Source: Micromonospora purpureochromogenes
GTDB taxonomy: Bacteria > Actinomycetota > Actinomycetes > Mycobacteriales > Micromonosporaceae
NCBI RefSeq assembly: GCF_900091515.1
Contig: NZ_LT607410.1
Coordinates: 5,332,001 to 5,396,000, forward strand
Direction of reading: 5' to 3'
DNA length: 64,000 bases
The stretch's first letter is position 1. The number at the start of each line of letters is the position of its first letter. Positions 35,402-44,694 of the stretch are shown here, one piece after another. The notes under the pieces were generated by a model. That model was not told where the DNA came from. It saw nothing but the letters and a program-made list of their open reading frames with translations, and did no database searches. Made by a program: the position numbers and the translations under genes.

Positions 35402-36927
35402 GTCGTGGTCCGTCCCTTGCTGGTCAGGCGGCCGTCGGCGAAGCAGAGCCGCCAGGTCGGCTGGGCGAGCGGGAAGTTGCCGTCGGTGTAGTACTCGCAG
35501 GTCACGCCGGCGGTCGCGGCCGGCGCGTCGGGCGGCGGCTCGACCTGGCGGCGGGGCAGCCCGGACAGCTCGGAGCGGGGCGTGCCGATCCGCATCCGGT
35601 CGAACGCCGAGCCGTCCAGCACCGCGCCGGTGGTGACGACCGGGTAGTAGACCAGCGACAGCAGCAGCGCGACGGCCGGCGGCGCGGCGAGCGCGGCGAG
35701 CAGGCTGCGCCGCACCCCGCGCCGGGCGTCGCGCAGCCGCACGGGCTCCCCGGCCCGTCCCCCGTCCCCGGGATCGGGGCGCGGGGCGGCGTTCGCCACC
35801 GGCAGCCGGGCCGCCACGGCGAAGCCCCCGTCGTCGGTCGGGCCGGCGTCGAGGACGCCGCCGGCCAGCCGTACCCGTTCGCGGAGCGCCAGCAGGCCGG
35901 AGCCGTGCGACGCCGGCCCGGGCAGCGGGCCGGCCGGCGACGGCGCGTTGACCACCCGCACCTCGGCCCGGTCGCCGAGGCCGGTGAGGGTGACGGTGAC
36001 CGGGGCGCCGGCGGCGTACCGGGCGGCGTTGGTCAGCGCCTCGCGGACCACCCGGTGCGCGGTGTGCGCGGTCAGCTCCGGCAGGTCGGCGGCGTCCGGC
36101 GGGTGGTCCAGGCGGACCGTCATGCCCGCCTCACGCGCGCCGTCGACCAGGTCGGCGACGCTCTCCCCGGCCGGGTGGGTGCTGGCCGGCACGTCCGCCT
36201 CGCGGAGCACCCCGATGATCCGGTGCAGCCGCTCGGTGGCCCCCGCCACGCTGGCCCGCAGCTCGCCGGCCGCCGCCCGGTGGCGCGGGTCCAGGTCCCC
36301 GGCGACCTCCAGGGCGGCGGCGCGCAGCGCGATCAGGCTCAACTCGTGGCCGAGGGTGTCGTGCATCTCCTGGGCGATCCGGGCCCGTTCCCGCAGCCGG
36401 ATCCGCTCGGCGGCGCCCCGCTGCTCCCGTTGCACCGCCTCGGCGTGCTCCCAGCCGGCCAGCACCAGCGCCTGCTGCTGCCGCCGGTAGCGGCCCACCA
36501 GCCAGGGGAACACCCCGGCGCCCAGCAGTACGCAGCTGAGCAGGAACCAGGTCGCCATGCCGGTGTCCAGCAGCACCAGGTGCAGCAGCGTGCCAGCGGC
36601 CGCCACCACGGCGAAGAGCACCCCGGCGGGGGCCGCCCGTTCCCCGCGCCGCCCGGCCAGGTAGCTGAACACCAGCAGGGCGAAGACGAAGTTGCCGTCC
36701 ACCACCGAGCCGAGCAGCACCAGCAGCACGGCCACCGCCGGCAGCCGCCGGCCCACCACCACCGCCGCGGCCAGCAGCAGCACCGAGCCGACCAGCAGGG
36801 GTACGACGTACGGCTCGTAGGGCGGGGTCAGCCGGGCGTACGCCACCGGGGCGGCGAGCCCGGCCCAGAGCGCCACGTCGCCGGCCACCCGGCGGTCCAC
36901 CCGGCGCCAGATCTCGCGTTCGCGCAC
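35398..36927 (-). CDS. Histidine kinase with extra C-terminal membrane domain
   Basis: A 509-residue sensor kinase. The N-terminal half (about 15-150) has five hydrophobic segments. HisKA_3 follows with RARIAQEMHDTLGHELS (phospho-acceptor His), and then a HATPase_c domain with REALTNAARYA and SHGSGLLALRERV. Unusually, the kinase core is followed at about residue 400 by another transmembrane segment (LLAALAAPPAVALLLSLVYY). About 80 residues follow, with FDRMRIGTPRSELSGLPRRQ, CEYYTDGN and WRLCFADGRL, containing two Cys and resembling a BamE/SmpA-like fold, probably outside. TAGCCT ends 7 nt before the GTG at 36927, suggesting a leaderless start. Confidence 0.9.
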   Translation of the reverse strand: MREREIWRRVDRRVAGDVALWAGLAAPVAYARLTPPYEPYVVPLLVGSVLLLAAAVVVGRRLPAVAVLLVLLGSVVDGNFVFALLVFSYLAGRRGERAAPAGVLFAVVAAAGTLLHLVLLDTGMATWFLLSCVLLGAGVFPWLVGRYRRQQQALVLAGWEHAEAVQREQRGAAERIRLRERARIAQEMHDTLGHELSLIALRAAALEVAGDLDPRHRAAAGELRASVAGATERLHRIIGVLREADVPASTHPAGESVADLVDGAREAGMTVRLDHPPDAADLPELTAHTAHRVVREALTNAARYAAGAPVTVTLTGLGDRAEVRVVNAPSPAGPLPGPASHGSGLLALRERVRLAGGVLDAGPTDDGGFAVAARLPVANAAPRPDPGDGGRAGEPVRLRDARRGVRRSLLAALAAPPAVALLLSLVYYPVVTTGAVLDGSAFDRMRIGTPRSELSGLPRRQVEPPPDAPAATAGVTCEYYTDGNFPLAQPTWRLCFADGRLTSKGRTTT

Positions 36928-36981
36928 GTCGGCCAGGCTACCGACGCCCGGCGGGCCCGGGCACCGACGAAGGTCAGGTGG

Positions 36982-37707
36982 TCAGCTGTCCTCGGCCCAG
37001 GCGCGCCAGTCGTCCAGCACGCCGTAGAGGGCGGGGGTGAGCCAGCCGGGGGCGGAGCGGCGGAAGACGCCCGGGTCCATCGCCCCGGCGCCGTCCGGCA
37101 GCGCGCCGAGCAGGTTGGGCACCAGGTCGGTGAGGTTGGCCCAGTGCACCAGCTCCGGCTGGGCCGGCCAGGCGCCGATCACCACGCCGGCCGGGACGGC
37201 CCGCCGCTCCAGCGCCTCCAGGGTCAGCGCGGTGTGGTTGAGCGTGCCGAGGCCGGCCCGGGCAACCACCACGGCGGGGGCGCCGAGGGAGACCGCGAGG
37301 TCCGCGACGGTCCACGGCTCCCCGGAGGGGCGCAACCCCATCGGTACGAGCAGCCCGCCGGCCCCCTCGATGAGCACCAGGTCGTGCTTGTCGATCTCCT
37401 CGCGGATGGCGTCGACGGCGGTGTAGAGCTCCAGCGGCTCCAGCTCGGCGACGCGGGCCGCGGCGAGCGGGGCGAGCGGGTCCGGGTAGCTGGCCAGGGT
37501 CCGCCCGGTCAGCGGGGCGGCCAGCCGGGTCACCGAGTCGATGTCGCCGGGCTCGCCGGTGGCCGTACCCGTCTGGCCGGGCTTGACCACGGCGACCCGC
37601 AGGCCGGCGGCCTGCGCGGCTGCCGCGACCGCGGCGGTCACCACCGTCTTGCCCACCTCGGTGTCGGTGCCGGTCACCAGCACCGGACCCTCCCACGGTT
37701 CGGTCAT
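36982..37707 (-). CDS. bioD: Dethiobiotin synthetase
   Basis: A 241-residue enzyme. It has the P-loop VTGTDTEVGKTVVTAAVA, KPGQTG and IEGAGGLLVPM, all typical of BioD. It converts diaminopelargonate, CO2 and ATP to dethiobiotin, the third biotin-ring step. The ATG at 37707 overlaps the bioF stop (ATGA), so the two are coupled. A bioA gene is not in the window. Confidence 0.96.
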   Translation of the reverse strand: MTEPWEGPVLVTGTDTEVGKTVVTAAVAAAAQAAGLRVAVVKPGQTGTATGEPGDIDSVTRLAAPLTGRTLASYPDPLAPLAAARVAELEPLELYTAVDAIREEIDKHDLVLIEGAGGLLVPMGLRPSGEPWTVADLAVSLGAPAVVVARAGLGTLNHTALTLEALERRAVPAGVVIGAWPAQPELVHWANLTDLVPNLLGALPDGAGAMDPGVFRRSAPGWLTPALYGVLDDWRAWAEDS

Positions 37708-38846
37708 GGGGCACACTCCACGATGACCTCCAGGGCCCGTTCGAACTCCGCCCGCGGTACCCCGGCGGAGATGGTGAGCCGCAGCCGGGAGCGGCTGTCC
37801 GGGGTGGAGGGCGGCCGGAAGCAGCCGACCGCGACGCCACGGTCGCGGCAGTCGGCGGCCCACGTGGTGGCGGCCTCCGGGCCGGGCGCGGTCACCGACA
37901 CCACGGCCGCGTCGGGCGCGGAGACGGTCAGCCCCGCCGCGCCGAGCCGGCGGACCGCCAGCGCGGCCCGGTCGGCCAGCTCCGCCCGCAGGTCGTCGCC
38001 GGCGCGGGCCAGCGTCACGGCGGCCCGCACACCGGCCGCCACCGCCGGCGGCAGCGCGGTGTCGAAGATGAACGTGCGGCCGGTCTCGACCAGGTGCCGG
38101 ACGAACTCGGCCGGGCCGGCAACCACCCCGCCCGACCCGCCGAGCGCCTTGGACAGGGTGGCGGTGACCACCACGTCCGGCTGGCCGGCCAGGCCGGCGG
38201 CGGCCACCCCGCCGGCGCCGCCCGGGCCGGTGACGCCGAGCGCGTGCGCGTCGTCGACCAGCAGCAGCGCGCCGTGCGCCCGGGCGACGGCGTGCAGCCG
38301 GGCCAGCGGGGCGAGGTCGCCGTCGACGGAGAAGACCGACTCGGTCACCACCACGGCCGGGCGGCCGGGGGCGGCGGCGAGCGCGGCGGCCACCGCGTCG
38401 ACGTCGGCGTGCGGGGTCACCACCGTCTCGGCGCCGGCGATCCGGCAGCCGTCGATCAGCGAGGCGTGGTTGTGGGCGTCGGAGACGAGCAACGTACGGG
38501 GCTGCACCAGGGCCCGGACCGCGCCGAGGTTGGCCAGGTAGCCGGAGGAGAAGACCAGCGCCCGGTCGGTGCCGAGCCACTCGGCGAGGGTGTCCTCCAG
38601 CGCGTGGTGGGCGTGGGTGGAGCCGCGCACCAGCCGCGACCCGGTGGCGCCCAGCCCGTACGCGGACAGCGCCCGTGCGGCGGCGGCGGTGACCTCCGGG
38701 TGGGTGGCCAGCCCGAGGTAGTCGTTGCCGGCGAGGTCGACCACGGCGTCGTCGGCGGCGCGCGGGCGCAGCGTGCGGGTGAGCCCCGCCTTGGCCCGCA
38801 GCTCGGCGCGGCGCTCCAGGGCCGCCAGCCAGTCCGCCACCGTCAC
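37704..38846 (-). CDS. bioF: 8-amino-7-oxononanoate synthase
   Basis: A 380-residue PLP enzyme of the alpha-oxoamine synthase family. It has [37 protein letters not shown] and [11 protein letters not shown], in which the Lys is the PLP Schiff base. It condenses pimeloyl-ACP/CoA with alanine. The GTG at 38846 follows GGAGG. It overlaps bioD at its 3' end. It is divergent from bioB across 206 bp, where no operator was recognised. Confidence 0.96.
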   Translation of the reverse strand: MTVADWLAALERRAELRAKAGLTRTLRPRAADDAVVDLAGNDYLGLATHPEVTAAAARALSAYGLGATGSRLVRGSTHAHHALEDTLAEWLGTDRALVFSSGYLANLGAVRALVQPRTLLVSDAHNHASLIDGCRIAGAETVVTPHADVDAVAAALAAAPGRPAVVVTESVFSVDGDLAPLARLHAVARAHGALLLVDDAHALGVTGPGGAGGVAAAGLAGQPDVVVTATLSKALGGSGGVVAGPAEFVRHLVETGRTFIFDTALPPAVAAGVRAAVTLARAGDDLRAELADRAALAVRRLGAAGLTVSAPDAAVVSVTAPGPEAATTWAADCRDRGVAVGCFRPPSTPDSRSRLRLTISAGVPRAEFERALEVIVECAP

Positions 38847-39052
38847 CGTCTCCCTCCGCCGCGCAGGTCGCCTCCCCCGGCATCCGACGCGGAGGGGTCG
38901 TCGGCGAGCAACGCGCCGCCGGGCGAAATTACCACCCGCCCGGCCGGCACCGGCGTGGCGCGGGGCCGCCGCACCGGGGTGCCGGTGACGCTCGGCGAGC
39001 GCTCGACCTCGGCCGTTTTTCCGCCCCGGGGCGGCCTTGTAGGGTACGAGCC

Positions 39053-40048
39053 ATGCCAGAGATCCTCGACCAGGCCCGTATCCAGGTGCTGGAGAACGGC
39101 GTCGGCCTCGACGAGGCCGGAGTCCTCGCCGTGCTGAACCTGCCCGACGAGCACCTGCCCGCCGCCCTCCAGCTCGCCCACGAGGTGCGGATGCGCTGGT
39201 GCGGCCCGGAGGTCGAGGTCGAGGGCATCGTGTCGTTGAAGACCGGCGGCTGCCCGGAGGACTGCCACTTCTGCTCGCAGTCCGGCCTGTTCACCTCGCC
39301 GGTCCGGTCGGTCTGGCTGGACATCCCCTCGCTGGTCGAGGCGGCGAAGCAGACCGCGGCGACCGGGGCGACGGAGTTCTGCATCGTGGCCGCCGTGCGC
39401 GGCCCGGACGCCCGGCTGATGAAGCAGATGCGCGAGGGTGTCGCCGCCATCAAGGCGGAGGTCGACATCCAGGTCGCCGCATCGCTCGGCATGCTCAGCC
39501 AGGAGCAGGTCGACGAGCTGGTCGACATGGGCGTGCACCGCTACAACCACAACCTGGAGACCTGCCGCTCCTACTTCCCGAACGTGGTCACCACCCACTC
39601 CTGGGAGGAGCGCTGGGAGACGCTGCGGATGGTCCGCGACTCCGGCATGGAGGTCTGCTGCGGCGGCATCCTCGGCCTGGGCGAGACGGTGGAGCAGCGG
39701 GCCGAGTTCGCCGCGCAGCTCGCCGAGCTGGACCCGCACGAGGTGCCGCTGAACTTCCTCAACCCCCGCCCCGGCACCCCGCTCGGTGACCGGCCGGTGG
39801 TGGAGGGCAAGGACGCGCTGCGGGCCATCGCCGCGTTCCGGCTGGCCATGCCGCGCACCATCCTCCGGTACGCGGGCGGCCGCGAGATCACCCTCGGTGA
39901 CCTGGGCACCCGGGACGGCCTGCTGGGCGGCATCAACGCGGTGATCGTCGGCAACTACCTGACCACGCTGGGCCGGCCGGCGACCGCCGACCTGCAGCTG
40001 CTCGACGACCTGAAGATGCCCGTCAAGGCGCTCTCCGCCACGCTGTGA
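39053..40048 (+). CDS. bioB: Biotin synthase
   Basis: A 331-residue radical SAM enzyme. CPEDCHFC carries the three Cys of the [4Fe-4S] cluster. [27 protein letters not shown] and [11 protein letters not shown] follow in family order. It inserts sulfur into dethiobiotin. TAGGGT ends 7 nt before the ATG and no ribosome binding site is present, so a leaderless start is likely. It is followed by bsaP with overlap or near-overlap. Confidence 0.97.
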   Translation: MPEILDQARIQVLENGVGLDEAGVLAVLNLPDEHLPAALQLAHEVRMRWCGPEVEVEGIVSLKTGGCPEDCHFCSQSGLFTSPVRSVWLDIPSLVEAAKQTAATGATEFCIVAAVRGPDARLMKQMREGVAAIKAEVDIQVAASLGMLSQEQVDELVDMGVHRYNHNLETCRSYFPNVVTTHSWEERWETLRMVRDSGMEVCCGGILGLGETVEQRAEFAAQLAELDPHEVPLNFLNPRPGTPLGDRPVVEGKDALRAIAAFRLAMPRTILRYAGGREITLGDLGTRDGLLGGINAVIVGNYLTTLGRPATADLQLLDDLKMPVKALSATL

Positions 40049-40056
40049 GGCCGACC

Positions 40057-40260
40057 GTGACCGACGTTGTGGAGCCGGCGGTGACCTGGTGCGACCGCTG
40101 CGGCCAGGACGCCACGGCCGGTCCGCACGCGGAGTGCGCGGCGGCCCGGGCGCTGGAGCCGCCGCGCTACTGCGCGCGCTGCCGCCGCCGGATGAAGGTG
40201 CAGGTGCTGCCGGTCGGCTGGTCGGCGACCTGCGTCGAGCACGGCGAGATCCGGGGCTGA
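40057..40260 (+). CDS. bsaP: Biotin synthase auxiliary protein BsaP
   Basis: A 67-residue Cys-rich protein. It has [42 protein letters not shown] (split here) and TCVEHG. This layout matches the small actinobacterial protein that follows bioB and is needed for biotin synthase activity, probably by providing an iron-sulfur cluster. The GTG at 40057 follows GAGG by 6 nt; an alternative GTG at 40045 overlaps the bioB stop and would add four residues. Six Cys are present, enough to bind a cluster or zinc. Confidence 0.9.
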   Translation: MTDVVEPAVTWCDRCGQDATAGPHAECAAARALEPPRYCARCRRRMKVQVLPVGWSATCVEHGEIRG

Positions 40261-40264
40261 GGCG

Positions 40265-40771
40265 ATGCTGCGGGGGCGGAGCGTGATCCTGCGACCGGTG
40301 ACGGACGCGGACGTGCCCGCCCTCGCGGCGATCCGGGCCACCGCCGAGGTGCGCAGGTGGTGGCGCGGCGGCGACGACCTGGCCGCGGCGGTCCGCGCCG
40401 AGCTGGCCGACGACGACCTGATCGCGTACGCCGTCGAGCACGACGGGCGGGTGGTCGGCCTGGTCCAGTACTACGCCGAGCCGGACCCGGACTACCGGCA
40501 CGCCGCGCTGGACATCTACCTCGACCCGGCGGTGCACGGCTCGGGGCTGGGCGGGGACGCGATCCGCACCCTGGCCCGGCACCTGGTCGCCGCGCACGGC
40601 CACCACCGGCTCACCATCGACCCGGCGGCGGCGAACACCGCCGCGATCCGGGCGTACGCGAAGGTCGGTTTCCGGCCGGTCGGCATCATGCGCCGGTACG
40701 AGCGCGGCGAGGACGGCACCTGGCACGACGCGCTGCTGATGGAGCTGCTCGCCGACGAACTGGCCGACTGA
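40265..40771 (+). CDS. GNAT family N-acetyltransferase
   Basis: A 168-residue acetyltransferase resembling AAC(6')-type enzymes: SVILRPVTDADVPALAAIR at the N-terminus, LDIYLDPAVHGSGLGGDAIRTLARHL (acetyl-CoA loop GSGLGG) and RAYAKVGFRPVGIMRRYERGEDGTWHDALLM at the C-terminus. The substrate may be an aminoglycoside or another amine, which cannot be decided. It starts 4 bp after bsaP, behind a GAGG site, so it is probably in the same transcript. Confidence 0.9.
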   Translation: MLRGRSVILRPVTDADVPALAAIRATAEVRRWWRGGDDLAAAVRAELADDDLIAYAVEHDGRVVGLVQYYAEPDPDYRHAALDIYLDPAVHGSGLGGDAIRTLARHLVAAHGHHRLTIDPAAANTAAIRAYAKVGFRPVGIMRRYERGEDGTWHDALLMELLADELAD

Positions 40772-40788
40772 GCCAGATTCCGGTCATC

Positions 40789-40817
40789 CGGGTCGGGACC
40801 CGGCATGTCCCGATCCG
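40789..40817 (+). repeat. Inverted repeat between GNAT and MFS genes
   Basis: CGGGTCGGGAC (40789-40799) and GTCCCGATCCG (40807-40817) are complementary at 10 of 11 positions with a 7-nt loop. It lies 17 bp after the GNAT stop, so it is either a terminator of the bio transcript or an operator for the MFS gene. Confidence 0.6.
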
Positions 40818-40912
40818 AGGGTCGGCTGTCCACAACGCCGGCCATCGCCCACCCACCCCACCCGGTTCTACCTGATCAGCGGGCCGACGAGCCCGCCGAC
40901 CAAGGAGGAACC

Positions 40913-42142
40913 ATGTCCCGATCCCCGCGCTGGCGGGAACCGCTGACCGCACTGGGCCTGGCCGCCGGGCCGGTCGTCGCGCTCGGCTTCACCCGCTTCG
41001 CGTACGCGCTGCTGCTGCCGGCCATGCGCGACGACCTGCACTGGACGTACGCCCAGGCCGGCGGCCTGAACACGGCGAACGCCGCGGGTTACGTCATCGG
41101 CGCCGGCACGGCGGTGTTCTGGGCCCGCCGGTTCGGTGACCGCGCCGCCTTCGTCGGCACCCTGGCGGTGGGGGCGCTGGCCCTGCTGCTCACCGCGACC
41201 ACCGCCGACTACCCGCTGTTGAACCTGCTGCGGTTCGTCGGCGGCCTGACCACCGCGGTCGCCTTCGTCCTCGGCTCGGCGCTGGCCGCCCGGGTCGCCA
41301 CCGGCGACGGGCAGCGACGGGGCGCACTCATGGTCGCGATCTACATGGCCGGGGTGGGCGTCGGCGTGGCGCTCTCGGGGCTGCTGGTGCCGGCGGCGCT
41401 CACCGTGGCCGGGGACGCCGGCTGGCGTTCCGGCTGGCTGCTGCTGGGGGTGGTCGCGGTGCTGGCGGTCGGCCCGGCGCTGGTCGCGGTGCGGCGGGTC
41501 GCGCCGGTGACCGGGGCCACCCGGGCCGGGCTGCCCCGCGCGGACCTGGCCCGGCTCGCCCCGACGTTCGGCTGGTACGTGCTCTTCGGCGCCGGCTACG
41601 TGAGCTACCTCACCTTCGTGATCGCGCTGCTGCGCGACCGGGGCCTCGGCATCCCCGGCGTCGCCACGTTCTTCGTGGTGCTGGGTCTCGCCTCGGCGGT
41701 CGCCACCCTCACCGTGTGGGGGCGGGTGGTCGGCCGGCTGGCGGGCGGCCGGGCGCCGGCGCTGGTCTCCCTGCTGGTGCTGCTCGGCGTGCTGCCGGTG
41801 CTGCTGCTGCCGGCCGGGCTGCCCGCGGCGCTGGTGTCGGCGGTGGTCTTCGGCAGCTCCTTCATGGCCGGTCCGACGGCGGCCACGGTCCTCGCCCGCC
41901 GGGCCCTGCCGGCGAACGGCTGGACCGCCGGCATCGCCCTGCTGACGGTGGCCTTCTCGGTGGGCCAGGCGGTCGGCCCGCTGCTGTCGGGCCTGCTCGC
42001 CGACTCCGGCGGGGTGGAGGTCGGGCTCTGGCTGTCGGTGGGGCTGCTCGCCGCCGCCGGCCTGGTCGCGTTGCGTCAGCGCGATCCCGCCCCGGCTGCC
42101 GCGCCGGGCACCGGCGAGCCGGCGCTGGCCGGCCGGCGCTGA
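40913..42142 (+). CDS. YbfB/YjiJ-family MFS transporter
   Basis: A 409-residue membrane protein with 12 predicted segments. ALGFTRFAYALLLPAMRDDLHWTYAQAGGLNTANAAGY is the hallmark of the YbfB/YjiJ MFS subfamily. The substrate is unknown. The ATG at 40913 follows AAGGAGG by about 4 nt. It converges on the GlxA-type regulator, with 75 bp between. Confidence 0.93.
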   Translation: MSRSPRWREPLTALGLAAGPVVALGFTRFAYALLLPAMRDDLHWTYAQAGGLNTANAAGYVIGAGTAVFWARRFGDRAAFVGTLAVGALALLLTATTADYPLLNLLRFVGGLTTAVAFVLGSALAARVATGDGQRRGALMVAIYMAGVGVGVALSGLLVPAALTVAGDAGWRSGWLLLGVVAVLAVGPALVAVRRVAPVTGATRAGLPRADLARLAPTFGWYVLFGAGYVSYLTFVIALLRDRGLGIPGVATFFVVLGLASAVATLTVWGRVVGRLAGGRAPALVSLLVLLGVLPVLLLPAGLPAALVSAVVFGSSFMAGPTAATVLARRALPANGWTAGIALLTVAFSVGQAVGPLLSGLLADSGGVEVGLWLSVGLLAAAGLVALRQRDPAPAAAPGTGEPALAGRR

Positions 42143-42217
42143 GCCGGGGGTCCGGTCAGGCGTGGGCCCGCTCCGGCTTTGACCGGGTCAGGTGCGGCCG
42201 CCCCCGCACTCACCGGA

Positions 42218-43273
42218 TCAGGTGCGGGCCGTCCCCGGCGCGTCAGCGTCGGGGACGGCCCGCCCGTCGGTGGCGGTGGCGGGCGGTGACTGGTGCTCGT
42301 CGATCCCGGTGGTGCGGAAGCGGGACCGGTAGGCGCCCGGGGTGATGCCCAGCTCCCGCAGGAACGTCCGGCGCATCGTCTCCGGCGAGCCGAAGCCGAC
42401 CCGGCGGGCCACCACGTCGAGCGTGTCGTCACCGCGCTCCAGCAGCCCCTGGGCCGCCTCCACCCGCACCCGGTCGAGGTATCCGGCCGGCGTGGTGCCC
42501 AGCTCGGTGCGGAACAACCGGCCCAGGTGACGCGGGCTGACCCCGGCCAGGGCCGCCAGCCCCGGCAGGTCGTACGGCTGCGCCGGGTCGGCGGCGATGG
42601 TGTCCAGGACCCGCCGCAGCAGGTCGTGCCGGGTGCTCGGGGTGGCGGCCCGGACGCTGAACTGGGACTGCCCGCCGGGGCGCTGCATGAAGACGACGAG
42701 CTGGCGAGCCACCGTGCGTGCCGTCTCCGGGCCGAGATCCGCCTCGACCAGGGCGAGGGTCAGGTCGATGCCGGCGGTGATGCCGGCCGAGGTGATCACC
42801 CGCCCGTCGGCGATGAAGATCGGGTCGGCGTCGACGGTGACCGCCGGGAAGTGCGCGGCGAGCTGGTCGGCCAGGTCCCAGTGGGTGGTCACCCGGCGCC
42901 CGTCGAGGAGCCCGGCGGCGGCCAGGGTGAACGCCCCCGCACAGACCGACGCGGTACGCGACGAGCCGGCCGCCAGCCGGCGGACCTGGTCGAGCAGCGG
43001 ACGGTCGGCGGCCGTGGCCTGCCAGTCCGGCGCGCCGGGCACCACCAGCGTGCCGATCGGCCCGGTCACCTCCGGCAGCGCCACGTCGGCGCCGAGCCGG
43101 AGCCCGGCGCTGCTCACCACGTCCCGGCCGTCGGGGGAGGCGACCACCGGCCGGTACGTCCCGCCGTGCTCGTTGGCGACGGTGAAGACCTCCAGCGGCC
43201 CGGTGACGTCGAGCAGCCGTACCCCGTCGTAGACGACGAAGAGCACGGTGTCACTGCGTTCCGCGGCCCGCAC
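42218..43273 (-). CDS. GlxA-type AraC regulator with DJ-1/PfpI domain
   Basis: A 351-residue protein. The N-terminal DJ-1/PfpI domain (about 1-180) has VLFVVYDGVRLLDVTGPLEVFTVAN and TASVCAGAFTLAAAGLLDGRRVTTHW, which includes the nucleophile-elbow Cys. The C-terminal AraC region (about 220-330) has two HTH elements, LAALAGVSPRHLGRLFRTELG and LDVVARRVGFGSPETMRRTFLRE. It is a transcription regulator of GlxA type. TAGGCT ends 7 nt before the GTG at 43273, so it is probably leaderless. Targets are unknown. Confidence 0.93.
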   Translation of the reverse strand: MRAAERSDTVLFVVYDGVRLLDVTGPLEVFTVANEHGGTYRPVVASPDGRDVVSSAGLRLGADVALPEVTGPIGTLVVPGAPDWQATAADRPLLDQVRRLAAGSSRTASVCAGAFTLAAAGLLDGRRVTTHWDLADQLAAHFPAVTVDADPIFIADGRVITSAGITAGIDLTLALVEADLGPETARTVARQLVVFMQRPGGQSQFSVRAATPSTRHDLLRRVLDTIAADPAQPYDLPGLAALAGVSPRHLGRLFRTELGTTPAGYLDRVRVEAAQGLLERGDDTLDVVARRVGFGSPETMRRTFLRELGITPGAYRSRFRTTGIDEHQSPPATATDGRAVPDADAPGTART

Positions 43274-43592
43274 GCCGTCGAGCCTAGCCAGCCCCTCCCG
43301 CCCCGCGGACCAGTTCCCCCGGAGCCGCTGCCGCTTGAGATCTTCAGAAGTTGCCGCCCACCCAACGCCCACTGTCCACGATCTCCGGAACCTGGGTTGG
43401 GTCGAAGGTGCGGAGCGTCAGTGGGCCGGTGAGCGTTACGGCGACACGCCGTGAAGCGGGAGTGGGATCTGCCGCATTCTGCCACCGCTCCCCGGCGCGT
43501 CGTCCCAGCTCAAGCCGATCGTCCGATGTCGCACCGAGATAGCATCCGTGGGATCATGTGCCGTCCCCGCTACCAATCTCGGAGGAATCCTC

Positions 43593-44342
43593 ATGCCACA
43601 GCGTCGGCACGTGGTGCGCGCGGCCCTCACCGCAGCCGCCGCCACGGCCTGTCTCGCCTTCGCCACTCCGGCCTGGGCGAGCGCCGCCCTTCAGGCGGCA
43701 CCGGGCGGCCACAACCCCAACGGCGACAACGGCACGGTCAAGATCGACGGCGCTCCCTTCGAGGATGAGGTCGACAACCAGCCGCACGTCACCTGCGACT
43801 TCGAGCTGGAGTTCTTCAACTTCGACGAGGGTCAGCGGGCGGACATCACGCTGTGGTCGCAGCCGCCGTCCAGCGCGCCGAACGACAAGGTCGTCTGGTC
43901 GGTCAAGGACCGGCTGATCAGCAACGACCCGGCCTCCGGCGCGGAGAACGACCACGACGAGGTCATTCGGCTCTCCGCCGACGACCTGGACCTGGCCGGC
44001 CTGAAGACCAACGCGAACCAGGGCTACCACATCAAGCTCGACGTCGACCTGACCGACGGCAAGTCCTCGGACGCCAAGCACAAGGTGTTCTGGCTCCAGC
44101 CGTGCACCTCCTCGCCGTCGCCCACCCCCTCGTCGCCGATGCCGACGTCCCCGACCAACCCCGGCACCCCGACCAGCCCGGGCGCGCCCGGTGGCGGTGG
44201 CGGCGCCGGCGACGACGGCAGCCTGCCGATCACCGGTGTGGCAGCGACCAGCACGGCGCTGGTCGGCCTCGTCCTGATCGGCGGCGGTGTGGCGCTGACC
44301 GTGCTGCGGCGCCGGCGCGACCGGATCACCTTCACCAGCTGA
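43593..44342 (+). CDS. LPXTG-anchored secreted surface protein
   Basis: A 249-residue surface protein. A signal peptide covers residues 1-32 (ACLAFATPAWASA). The extracellular domain (about 35-180) is acidic, with CDFELEFFNFDEGQRADITLWSQ and FWLQPCTSS forming a possible disulfide. A Pro/Ser/Thr-rich linker and Gly run precede LPITG, a hydrophobic helix and RRRR, the sortase sorting signal. It should be attached to peptidoglycan by a sortase. GGAGGAATCC lies before the ATG at 43593. No sortase gene is nearby. Upstream, 43274-43592 contains only the promoter of the divergent gene and this ribosome binding site. Confidence 0.9.
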   Translation: MPQRRHVVRAALTAAAATACLAFATPAWASAALQAAPGGHNPNGDNGTVKIDGAPFEDEVDNQPHVTCDFELEFFNFDEGQRADITLWSQPPSSAPNDKVVWSVKDRLISNDPASGAENDHDEVIRLSADDLDLAGLKTNANQGYHIKLDVDLTDGKSSDAKHKVFWLQPCTSSPSPTPSSPMPTSPTNPGTPTSPGAPGGGGGAGDDGSLPITGVAATSTALVGLVLIGGGVALTVLRRRRDRITFTS

Positions 44343-44361
44343 TTCCTACAGAGCGGACAGC

Positions 44362-44393
44362 ACCGGCCGTCGGACACCCGTCCGGCGGCCGGT
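44362..44393 (+). terminator. Hairpin terminator of the LPXTG gene
   Basis: ACCGGCCGTCGGAC (44362-44375) pairs with 44380-44393 over 14 bp, with one wobble, around the loop ACCC. It is followed by TCCGTCTTTCC and lies 19 bp after the stop. Confidence 0.85.
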
Positions 44394-44596
44394 TCCGTCT
44401 TTCCGGCGTCGGTGTGAACCCTCCGGAAGGCATGGTCGTACTCACGGGTAACCCGGTCGACGTCGCCCGGAGATTCATCACATCATCGAGACATGTGAAT
44501 GCGTTGTCCGCGTACCCGCAGGTCAGTCCCTGCTGCGCGGGCCGGAAGGTCGCGTCAGGACCGGTCCGGCGCGGGCCTCGCGTTCCGGCATACGAA

Positions 44597-44636
44597 CGTA
44601 CTGTTGCCGCGCCGCTTTCCGGCGCGGGACAGTACG
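44597..44636 (+). promoter_or_regulatory. Strong hairpin in the aldehyde dehydrogenase leader
   Basis: CGTACTGT and CCGCGCCG pair with CGGCGCGG and ACAGTACG, giving two 8-bp stems with a 2x1-nt internal loop and a 5-nt apical loop. It lies 58 bp before the ATG at 44695. It may be an attenuator, an mRNA stability element or an operator. Confidence 0.6.
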
Positions 44637-44694
44637 CGACACCAGCGGTGCCGTCGACGCCGCCGCTCCCCCGGTCGACCCTGAGGAGAATGCG

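Larger units (their letters stand above)
44343..44694. other. 352-bp intergenic region before aldehyde dehydrogenase
   Basis: No gene was found. The terminator of the LPXTG gene lies at 44362-44393 and a strong hairpin at 44597-44636. TTCATCACAT...ATGTGAA near 44472-44498 is a weaker imperfect palindrome. The ribosome binding site GAGGAG lies 9 nt before the ATG at 44695. Confidence 0.6.

Noticed and set aside
40795-40811. GGGAC-N7-GTCCC before the MFS gene, similar to a DevR site.
   Set aside because: The spacing is 7 nt rather than 4. The sequence is better described as part of the 11-bp inverted repeat.
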